Shown here one piece after another: positions 57,742 through 64,000 of a stretch of 64,000 bases of DNA. This stretch comes from Cupriavidus oxalaticus (GTDB lineage Bacteria; Pseudomonadota; Gammaproteobacteria; Burkholderiales; Burkholderiaceae), in assembly GCF_004768545.1 (NCBI RefSeq), contig NZ_CP038635.1, forward strand, positions 992,001 through 1,056,000, in the 5' to 3' direction. Below the pieces are notes generated by a model, which did no database searches, had not been told where the DNA came from, and was given only the letters and a program-made list of their open reading frames with translations. Made by a program: the position numbers and the translations under genes. The stretch's first letter is position 1. Each line of letters opens with the position of its first letter.

Positions 57742-58388
57742 GGCCCACGCTCCCGCGCGCCCGGGACGCCGCCCGCCAGCTCGGCACGCAACCGCGCGAA
57801 GGCGTAGCGCAGCCGGCTCTTCACCGTTTCGAACTTCTCGCCCAGCATCTGCGCGATATCCTCGACGCTCATGTCGCTGAAGAAGCGCAGCACCACCACC
57901 TCGCGCTGTGCCGCCGGCAGTTGCAGCAGTGCGCGGTGGACGTGGTGCGCATGCTGCCGCAACTGCAGCTCGGCTTCCGGCGACAGGTCATCGGCGGGCA
58001 GCTCCGGCGGCTCGCCGTCGTCCGTGTCGTGGCGCTGGCGCACATCCGCGCTGCGCATCTGGTCGAGCCAGGCATTGCGCGCGATCTGGTACAGGAAGGT
58101 GCGGAACGCCGCGGCTGGCTGGTAGTCGCCGCAGCGCGTCATCAGCTTGATCCAGGCCTTCTGCGCGATGTCCTCGGCCTCGCCGGTGTTGCCCTGGCAC
58201 AGCCACGCCACGTAGTTGTAGAGGCCGGCATTATGGCGGCGGAACAGTTCGGCGATGGGTTGCTCGATGATGCCCGAAGCGACCAGCAGCATCAGGTCCT
58301 GGTCCGGCAGCGCGGCCAACGGGGCCAACGGGGCCAACGGGGCCAATGGTGCCAGTGGGCGAGGGGGGGCGGGGTCTGGAGCCTGCAT
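57738..58388 (-). CDS. ECF-type RNA polymerase sigma factor
   Basis: A 216-residue sigma-70-family protein. Region 2 (about residues 45-115) contains LFRRHNAGLYNYVAWLCQGNTGEAEDIAQKAWIKL and FRTFLYQIARNAWLDQMR. Region 4 (about 155-205) contains LPAAQREVVVLRFFSDMSVEDIAQMLGEKFETVKSRLRYAFARLR. The first 28 residues are an unusual Pro-Leu-Ala repeat (LAPLAPLAPLAPLA) coded by 9-bp tandem repeats. It overlaps the downstream anti-sigma gene and follows a VWA lipoprotein gene 67 bases upstream. The target promoters are unknown. Confidence 0.9.
   Translation of the reverse strand: MQAPDPAPPRPLAPLAPLAPLAPLAALPDQDLMLLVASGIIEQPIAELFRRHNAGLYNYVAWLCQGNTGEAEDIAQKAWIKLMTRCGDYQPAAAFRTFLYQIARNAWLDQMRSADVRQRHDTDDGEPPELPADDLSPEAELQLRQHAHHVHRALLQLPAAQREVVVLRFFSDMSVEDIAQMLGEKFETVKSRLRYAFARLRAELAGGVPGARERGP
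58312..58356 (-). repeat. 9-bp minisatellite at the sigma factor N-terminus
   Basis: Five tandem units of the type GGGGCCAAC (58312-58356, last ones degenerate) encode repeated Leu-Ala-Pro near the start of the ECF sigma protein. Being a multiple of three, length changes keep the frame. Confidence 0.85.
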
Positions 58389-58455
58389 GCGCCCGAGTAT
58401 AGGAGAGCGCAGGGCGGGGCAGCCAAGCGCTGCGCTGCCCTGCGCCGGGACGTTG

Positions 58456-60243
58456 TCAGCGCGCCGCACGCTCGGGAACCGCGCCAGCCGCATCTCCCGG
58501 CTTGCTGGTGGCCAGGCTTTGCGCCAGGTCGACCAGCTTGAGGAATTCGCCGCGGTAGCCGAAGCGGTCGGCGCCGCGCGCGCCCTGCGCCAGCGCGTGC
58601 GCCTCGGCGTAGCCCCAGTTGCCGGTGTGCTTGCCGCCGCGCAGCGCCTGGCCGAAGCCGGCGACGGCGGCGGCGAAGCGGAAGTCGTCGTCGCCCTGGG
58701 CCAGGGGCCGGATCGCCTGCCGCGCCACGGCGATATCCATCAGCTGGCTGGTGCTGGCCGCAGGCAGCTTGTAGCGCAGCTTCACATGCGCCAGTTCGCC
58801 GTCGCGGCCGGATGCGGGCCCGGTGGGCGTGGTGGGCGCGGTGGGCGCGGGGGGCTGGTAGCGCAGCGGATCGACCAGCCCGGGCTGGCCGGCCAGCGTC
58901 AGCTCGTACAGCGCGGTCACCGTATGGCCCGCGCCGATGTCGCCGGCGTCGACCTTGTCGTTGTTGAAATCCTCGCGCGCCAGCATGCGGTTTTCGTAGC
59001 CGATCAGCCGGTATTCCTTCACCGTCGCCGGGTTGAATTCCACCTGGATCTTCACGTCGCGCGCGATGGTGGCCAGTGTCGAGCTCATCTCGTTGGCCAG
59101 CACCTTGTTGCCTTCCATCAGGTTGTCGATATACGAGTACGCACCGTCGCCGGCATCGGCCAGCTGCTCCATCAACTGCTCGTTGTAGTTGCCGGTGCCG
59201 AAGCCCAGCGTCGACAGCGACACGCCGGACTTGCGCTTTTCCTCGACCATGCCCTTGAGCTGCCGGAAGTCGGTGACGCCGACATTGAAATCGCCGTCGG
59301 TGGCCAGCAGCACCCGGTTGATCCCGCCCGCAATAAAGCCCTGCTGCGCGGCCTGGTAGGCCAGCGCGATGCCGCTGGCGCCAGCGGTGCTGCCGCCGGC
59401 CACCAACTGGTCGATGGCGGCGCTGATTGCGGCCTTGTCGCTGCCCGGCGTAGGCGGCAGCGCCACGCGGGTGCCGCTGGCATAGGTGACCAGCGTGATG
59501 CGGTCCTGCGCGCGCAGCTTGTTCACCAGCAGCTTCAGCGACGACTTGAGCAGCGGCAGCTTGTCGGGCGAGTCCATCGACCCCGACACGTCGACCAGGA
59601 ACACCAGGTTGGCCGGCGGCAGCGCGCCGCTGGCGATGTCCTTGCCCTTGATGCCGATGCGCAGCAGCACGTTGGACGGATGCCAGGGCGCGGGCGCGAG
59701 CGCGGTATGCACGGCGAAGGGCCGGCCGTCGGCGGGCTGGGCGTAGTCGTACGGGAAGTAGTTCAGCAATTCCTCCACGCGCACGGCATCGGCGGGAGGC
59801 AGGCGGCCGGCATTGAGCAGGCGGCGCATATTGCTGTAGCTGCCGGTGTCGACATCGATGCTGAAGGTGGATACCGGGGCCTGCGCGACCAGTTTGACGC
59901 CGTTCTCTTCGATCTGGCCGTAGCGCTCGCGGTCCGCGGCCTGGGGTGGCGGCAGGTGGTAGGGTCGCGGCATGGCCAGCGGTGCACGGGGTGCGATGGC
60001 GCGCATTTCGGCCGCGGGCGCGGCATTTGCGGCCTTGGCCACTTCGGCGGCGTGGTCCAGGACCGGCGCGGGCGCCGGGGCCGGGGTCGGGACCGGCGGA
60101 GCGGATTGCGGCGCCTGCGTCAGCGCAGGCGAATGCCCGCCGCAGGCCGACAGCGCCAGTGCCAGCGCGGTTGCGCAGCAGGCAGCTGCGGCCCGGGTCC
60201 GCCGGGCGCCAACGGTGGTCACGACCGGAGCGTGAAGTTGCAT
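58456..60243 (-). CDS. VWA-domain lipoprotein (YfbK-like)
   Basis: A 595-residue exported protein. The lipobox is LSAC (Cys34) after a signal peptide, followed by a Pro/Ala-rich linker. An N-terminal YfbK-type domain (about 105-200, STFSIDVDTGSYSNMRRLLNAGRLPPADAVRVEELLNYFPYDY) precedes a von Willebrand A domain (about 212-390) with intact MIDAS D218-x-S220-x-S222 (LVDVSGSMDS) and LLATDGDFNVGV. The C-terminal domain is DUF3520-like (about 420-595). It is the upstream gene of a unit with the ECF sigma and anti-sigma genes. Function unknown; a surface adhesion or signalling role is speculative. Confidence 0.88.
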   Translation of the reverse strand: MQLHAPVVTTVGARRTRAAAACCATALALALSACGGHSPALTQAPQSAPPVPTPAPAPAPVLDHAAEVAKAANAAPAAEMRAIAPRAPLAMPRPYHLPPPQAADRERYGQIEENGVKLVAQAPVSTFSIDVDTGSYSNMRRLLNAGRLPPADAVRVEELLNYFPYDYAQPADGRPFAVHTALAPAPWHPSNVLLRIGIKGKDIASGALPPANLVFLVDVSGSMDSPDKLPLLKSSLKLLVNKLRAQDRITLVTYASGTRVALPPTPGSDKAAISAAIDQLVAGGSTAGASGIALAYQAAQQGFIAGGINRVLLATDGDFNVGVTDFRQLKGMVEEKRKSGVSLSTLGFGTGNYNEQLMEQLADAGDGAYSYIDNLMEGNKVLANEMSSTLATIARDVKIQVEFNPATVKEYRLIGYENRMLAREDFNNDKVDAGDIGAGHTVTALYELTLAGQPGLVDPLRYQPPAPTAPTTPTGPASGRDGELAHVKLRYKLPAASTSQLMDIAVARQAIRPLAQGDDDFRFAAAVAGFGQALRGGKHTGNWGYAEAHALAQGARGADRFGYRGEFLKLVDLAQSLATSKPGDAAGAVPERAAR

Positions 60244-60439
60244 GTTGTTCTCCTGGTGGGCCGCTGGCGGGACGCCGTGGAGGCCTGTCCATGAAACGGC
60301 GCACGGTAGCCGGCGGGGTTAAACCCTCCGGTTTTTTTCGCTGCACGCTCTGTCAGGTGACGGAAATCAGACTTCGCCCCACCCCCGCATGCGGCGATCG
60401 CCACTACAATCGCCTGATTCCTTCCCCAGGAGACATCGC

Positions 60440-62332
60440 ATGGCCCGCTTTGACCTCGATTCGATGGTGTGGCGCAGCACGCTGGCCCTGACTACGGCTG
60501 CGCTGCTTGGCGCGTGTGGAACGCAGGGCGGAGGGACAGGGACGCCCGCCGCAACGGCTGAGCCAGCTGCCGCCCCGGCCGCGGCGGCGCCCGCGGCACC
60601 CATGCCGCCTGCCCCGGAGGTTGCTTCCGGCTACCGCGCCGGCATGTCGACGGTCTATGCGCAGCGCCATATGGCCGCAGCGGCCAATCCGCTGGCCAGC
60701 GAGGCCGGGCGCGCCATGCTGCGCCAGGGCGGCTCGGCGATCGATGCCGCCATCGCCATGCAGGCCGTGCTGACGCTGGTCGAGCCGCAAGCCACCGGCA
60801 TCGGTGGCGGCGCCTTCATCATGTACTGGGACGGCAAGCGCGTGCAGGCTTTTGACGGCCGCGAGACCGCACCCGCGGGTGCCACCGAAAACCTGTTCAT
60901 GCGCACCGACGGCAAGCCGATGGAATTCAGCGAGGCACAGATTGGCGGGCGTTCGGTCGGCACGCCGGGCGTGATGCGCGCGCTGGAGATGGCGCACCGG
61001 CAGCACGGGCGCCTGCCTTGGGCCAAGCTGTTCGAGCCGGCGATCTCGCTGGCGGAGAAGGGCTTTCCGATCTCGCAGCGCCTGTACACCCAGGTGGCGG
61101 CCGACAAGTTCCTGGCCAACTCGCCGGAGATGGCCGCGTATTTCCTCGATGCGCAGGGCAAGCCCAAGCCGGCCGGCACGGTGCTGAAGAACCCCAGGCT
61201 CGCACAGACGCTGCGCGATATTGCGCGGCGCGGCGCGGGTGTGCTGTACGGTGGCCCGATCGCGCAGGACATCGTCGCCAAGGTCAACGGCAGTGCCAAC
61301 CGGGGCTCGCTGTCGATGGCTGACCTGCGCGATTACCGGGCCAAGCAGCGCGTGCCGGTCTGCACCGACTACAAGCGCTGGAAGATCTGCGGCATGCCGC
61401 CGCCGTCATCGGGCGGTATCGCGATTGCGCAGATCCTGGGCACGCTGCAGGCGCTGGAGACCAAGAATCCCAAGTACGCGCTGGCAGCGCTCAAGCCGCA
61501 AAACGTCAACACGCCCGCGCAGGTGGAAGCCAATCCGGACGCGGTCCACGCTATTTCCGAAGCCGACCGCCTGGCCTATGCCGACCGCGGCCTCTACGTG
61601 GCGGATGCCGATTTCGTGCAGATCGACGTGGCCGGCCTGGTCAACCCGAACTACCTCGCGTCGCGCGCCGAGCTGATCGGCGACAAGAGCATGGGCAAGG
61701 CGCAGCCGGGCGTGCCGCCGGGCCCTGCGGTGGCGTATGCCCCGGACCGCTCGCCGCCGCGCATGTCCACCTCGCAGATCGTCGCGGTCGATGACCGCGG
61801 CGGCGCGATCTCGATGACCACTACGATCGAGTCGTACTTCGGCTCGCATCTGATGGTGCGTGGGTTCATGCTGAACAACCAGCTGACCGACTTCTCGTTC
61901 TTGCCGAGCGAGAATGGCAAGCCGGTGGCCAACCGTGTCGAGCCGGGCAAGCGGCCGCGTTCGTCGATGGCGCCAACGCTGGTGTTTGACCGCCAGACCG
62001 GGCAGCTCGTGGCCACGGTGGGTTCGCCCGGCGGCTCACAGATCATCGAGTATGTGTCCAAGACGCTGGTCGGGATGCTGGACTGGAATATGGATCCGCA
62101 GGCTGCGATCGGCATGGGTAACTTCGGCAGCCGCAATGGGCCTACTGAAGTGGAGAAGGGGCTGGTGTCGCCGGGGCTGGTGCAGGCGCTGCAGCAGCGC
62201 GGGCATCAGGTTGCCGAGATTGAGATGACCAGCGGCACGCAGGCTATCGTGCGTCGGCAGGGGCCAGATGGGAAGGTCGTTTGGGCGGGTGGGGCGGATC
62301 CGCGGAGGGAGGGGGTGGCGGTGGGGGATTAA
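60440..62332 (+). CDS. Gamma-glutamyltransferase family protein, lipoprotein type
   Basis: A 630-residue Ntn-hydrolase precursor. The signal peptide ends at a lipobox LLGAC (about Cys 26), and an Ala/Pro linker leads to the GGT fold (AAAANPLASEAGRAMLRQGGSAIDAAIAMQAVLTLVEPQATGIGGGAF). The autocleavage/nucleophile Thr is Thr444 in MSTSQIVAVDDRGGAISMTTTIES; the usual T-T-H is T-S-Q here. PSSGGIAIAQIL and GSPGGSQIIEYVSKTL are also family motifs. It would cleave gamma-glutamyl bonds of glutathione in the periplasm. CAGGAGA precedes ATG 60440. It is divergent from the VWA gene. Confidence 0.92.
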   Translation: MARFDLDSMVWRSTLALTTAALLGACGTQGGGTGTPAATAEPAAAPAAAAPAAPMPPAPEVASGYRAGMSTVYAQRHMAAAANPLASEAGRAMLRQGGSAIDAAIAMQAVLTLVEPQATGIGGGAFIMYWDGKRVQAFDGRETAPAGATENLFMRTDGKPMEFSEAQIGGRSVGTPGVMRALEMAHRQHGRLPWAKLFEPAISLAEKGFPISQRLYTQVAADKFLANSPEMAAYFLDAQGKPKPAGTVLKNPRLAQTLRDIARRGAGVLYGGPIAQDIVAKVNGSANRGSLSMADLRDYRAKQRVPVCTDYKRWKICGMPPPSSGGIAIAQILGTLQALETKNPKYALAALKPQNVNTPAQVEANPDAVHAISEADRLAYADRGLYVADADFVQIDVAGLVNPNYLASRAELIGDKSMGKAQPGVPPGPAVAYAPDRSPPRMSTSQIVAVDDRGGAISMTTTIESYFGSHLMVRGFMLNNQLTDFSFLPSENGKPVANRVEPGKRPRSSMAPTLVFDRQTGQLVATVGSPGGSQIIEYVSKTLVGMLDWNMDPQAAIGMGNFGSRNGPTEVEKGLVSPGLVQALQQRGHQVAEIEMTSGTQAIVRRQGPDGKVVWAGGADPRREGVAVGD

Positions 62333-62360
62333 GGGGGCGGTTTTCAGCGTGCTATCGTGG

Positions 62361-63087
62361 TCGCTGTTGGTGACATGCTGTCGGCCGTTGAACCGCCTGG
62401 TTCCGCCCTCCTGGGCGGGTCACTTTTTGGCCGAGCGCCAAAAAGTAACCAAAAAGCGCGTCGCCTGCGGCTGGCTGAGCCAATTTGGCGCTTCTGGCTA
62501 TATGGGCGGCGTTGGTCTCAGTGAAGCGTGGTCGCGATGCCCGCCTGCTACGCCAGGTGAGTGAGTGTGGGTGCCTGACGAATCCCCACTTTTGAACTAT
62601 CCCCAGGACGGGTGTAGGCCGCCTGCTCCCTGCGGTATCGCATCATCGCCTACGGCTGCGCTGCGCGCGGCTCAGTCTCGCGGGTGAGGTGTCCTGGCCC
62701 GAACCCGCATCGCTGCGCTCGCTGGGCGGCGACGGCAATGGCCAGGGCGAGATCGGCGCTCTGCCACATTAGGGTCCGCGCGCAGCGCAGCCGAAGGCGT
62801 CCCACCGATATGGCATGCAGCAGGTTGCCTACGCCCGGCATGGGGATCGTTCAATAGTCGATTAACGCCAGGCACTATCCCTAACTCACCTGGCGTTAGC
62901 AGGCTCGAACGGCGACGAAGCCCAAACGGAAATCACCGCCGGCCGAACCACCCACGCCGCCAACTTGATAGCCAGCCGCTCAGGCGACGCGTTTTTTGGT
63001 TACTTTTTGGCGCTCGGCCAAAAAGTGACCCGCCCAGGAGGGCGGAACCAGGCGGTTCAACGGCCGACAGCATGTCACCAACAGCGA
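62361..63087. repeat. Giant imperfect palindrome: two inverted copies of a repeated element
   Basis: The outer arms 62361-62467 and 62981-63087 match as inverted repeats at 106 of 107 positions. Further paired segments continue inwards symmetrically about 62724: 62547-62564 with 62884-62900, 62594-62627 with 62819-62852 (28 of 34), and 62649-62670 with 62776-62797 (21 of 22). Each outer arm contains CCGCCC-TCCT-GGGCGG and ACTTTTTGGC...GCCAAAAAGT hairpins, a type of dispersed element I recall from Burkholderiales genomes. Outer arms are far better conserved than the centre, as if homogenised by gene conversion. Confidence 0.85.
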
Positions 63088-63221
63088 CAGCGACGCAGCA
63101 ACGGCCGATAACATGTCACCATCAGCGACAGCGACGCATCAACGGCCGACAGCATGTCACCAACAGCGACAGCGACGCAGCAACGGCCGATAACATGTCA
63201 CCATCAGCGACAACAGCGGTT
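63058..63221 (+). repeat. Four 41-bp tandem repeats in alternating A-B-A-B order
   Basis: Units at 63058-63098, 63099-63139, 63140-63180 and 63181-63221 start CAACGGCCGA and share ACATGTCACC or GCATGTCACC and AGCGACAGCGACGCA. Units 1 and 3 are identical; unit 2 and most of unit 4 share the variant TAACATGTCACCATCAGC, so the array is a duplicated 82-bp dimer. Unit 4 ends degenerate (ACAACAGCGGTT). The first unit lies mostly inside the palindrome's right arm, so the array grew from the element's end. There are no spacers, so it is not a CRISPR. Confidence 0.92.
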
Positions 63222-63261
63222 CAACGGCTAGCGACCAAGATGCCCGAGCATAACTATTTCC

Positions 63262-64000
63262 TTACCCCCCAGCCTTCCTCGCATACTCCCACCCCATCTC
63301 CGCCATCGGCCGCGCCCGCTTACCCGCATCCGTAGCCTGCGCCGACGAAGCCGTTCCATCCACCACGCGCTTCATGATCCCCTGCAGAATCCCGGCAATA
63401 CGGAACATGCTGAAGGCAAGATAGAAATTCCAGTCACCAGTGATCGCACGCCCGGTGCGCTGCTCGTACATGCGGCGATACGTCGCCTCGTCAGGAATCC
63501 CCAGCCCCGCATAGTCCAGCCCCGCAATCCCGCGGAACTGCCCCGGTGCGATATGCCAGCTCATGCAGTGGTAGCTGAAATCCGCCATCGGATGCCCCAG
63601 CGTGGACAGTTCCCAATCCAGCACCGCCAGCACGCGCGGCTCGGTGGGGTGGAACATCAGGTTGTCGAGCCGGTAGTCGCCATGCACGATCGACGTCAGG
63701 TCCGCGTCTTCCTGGGGAATATGCTGCGGCAGCCAGTCCATCAGCGCATCCATGGCCGGGATCGACTCGGTCTCCGACAGCTTGTATTGCTTGGTCCAGC
63801 GCTCGATCTGGCGCTGGAAGTAGTTGCCGGGCTTGCCGTAGTCCCCCAGCCCGATGGCGTTGTAGTCGACGGTATGCAGCGCGGCGATGACGCGATTCAT
63901 CTCGTCATAGATGGCACTGCGCTCGGCATTGTCCATGCCGGGCAACGACTGGTCCCACAGCACCCGGCCGGCGACGAATTCCATGATGTAGAAGGCCCGG
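63262..64000 (-). CDS. APH-family phosphotransferase, C-terminal part (cut by window edge)
   Basis: The C-terminal 245 or so residues of an aminoglycoside-phosphotransferase-fold protein; the frame stays open to the window end (RAFYIMEFVAGRVLWDQSLPG). The catalytic loop is SIVHGDYRLDNLMFHP (H-x-D-x4-N) and the metal-binding Asp is in VLAVLDWELSTLGHPMADF. These sequences match the ACAD10/11-type phosphotransferases, thought to act in 4-hydroxy-acid or acyl-CoA catabolism rather than antibiotic resistance. A related acyl-CoA dehydrogenase is encoded at 52670-53932. Confidence 0.92.
   Translation of the reverse strand, partial: RAFYIMEFVAGRVLWDQSLPGMDNAERSAIYDEMNRVIAALHTVDYNAIGLGDYGKPGNYFQRQIERWTKQYKLSETESIPAMDALMDWLPQHIPQEDADLTSIVHGDYRLDNLMFHPTEPRVLAVLDWELSTLGHPMADFSYHCMSWHIAPGQFRGIAGLDYAGLGIPDEATYRRMYEQRTGRAITGDWNFYLAFSMFRIAGILQGIMKRVVDGTASSAQATDAGKRARPMAEMGWEYARKAGG

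Larger units (their letters stand above)
62333..63261 (+). other. Non-coding repeat region between ggt-like gene and phosphotransferase
   Basis: 929 bases without a supported gene. Almost all of it is accounted for by a giant imperfect palindrome (62361-63087) and an overlapping tandem-repeat array (63058-63221). The small open frames inside it are by-products of the repeats and read differently in each copy. Confidence 0.85.

Noticed and set aside
63058..63221. Possible CRISPR array (four regularly spaced repeats)
   Set aside because: The 41-bp units are directly adjacent with no unique spacers, and no cas genes are present.
62650..63335. Small open frames (62650-62841 and 62672-62875 minus, 63072-63335 plus)
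   Set aside because: They lie inside the palindrome or tandem repeats, lack ribosome binding sites and encode only repeat-derived or low-complexity peptides.

Overview
The window is a high-GC, gene-dense bacterial chromosome segment with strong G/C bias at third codon positions. Gene content and order (ilvC-psd-pssA-leuA, rpsO-pnp, tpiA-secG-tRNA-Leu-nuoA to N, DUF2818, cyoABCD, urtABCDE-ureDABCEFG) point to a betaproteobacterium of the Burkholderiales, most likely Cupriavidus or a close Ralstonia relative, main chromosome. The species call is inference from recalled synteny and protein similarity; no database was searched.

Layout. 1-5.2 kb: end of ilvC, phospholipid synthesis (psd, pssA), a BON-LysM protein, and leuA behind an apparent leucine attenuator (leader peptide rich in rare CTA codons plus an intrinsic terminator). 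5.2-12.8 kb: a BamE-like lipoprotein, a periplasmic amino-acid-type binding protein, rpsO, pnp (with a long hairpin upstream), a quinone oxidoreductase, tpiA and secG. 12.95-28.2 kb: tRNA-Leu(GAG), then the complete 14-gene complex I operon nuoA-N, followed by DUF2818 and a Nudix hydrolase. 29.3-33.4 kb: DUF1178, two acyl-CoA dehydrogenases and two MaoC-type hydratases, probably a lipid or acid catabolic set, behind a cluster of inverted-repeat operator candidates. 34-38 kb: cytochrome bo3 quinol oxidase cyoABCD, without a heme O synthase gene. 38.1-50.2 kb: urea uptake (urtABCDE) and urease (ureD, A, J, B, C, E, F, G) in one direction, behind a good sigma-54 promoter with two NtrC-like enhancer sites. 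50.2-55 kb: an XRE regulator, an unrecognised protein, a glutathione transferase, a third acyl-CoA dehydrogenase and a divergent LysR regulator. 55.3-62.3 kb: a CAP-domain lipoprotein, a three-gene unit encoding a VWA lipoprotein, an ECF sigma factor and a membrane anti-sigma protein, and a lipoprotein-type gamma-glutamyltransferase. 62.3-63.26 kb: non-coding, made of a giant imperfect palindrome (two inverted copies of a repeated element) and four 41-bp tandem repeats. The window ends inside a phosphotransferase gene on the minus strand.

How the genes fit together. Complex I (Nuo) reduces the quinone pool that the bo3 oxidase (Cyo) re-oxidises, and the acyl-CoA dehydrogenases would feed the same pool through ETF. 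The urt/ure block imports urea at low concentration and hydrolyses it to ammonia, consistent with nitrogen-limitation control. There are no phage genes, transposases, CRISPR arrays or clear genomic islands. The least ordinary parts are the leuA leader, the pnp leader hairpin, the urt promoter region, the UreE His-Ser tract, the sigma/anti-sigma/VWA unit and the palindromic repeat block near the right end.
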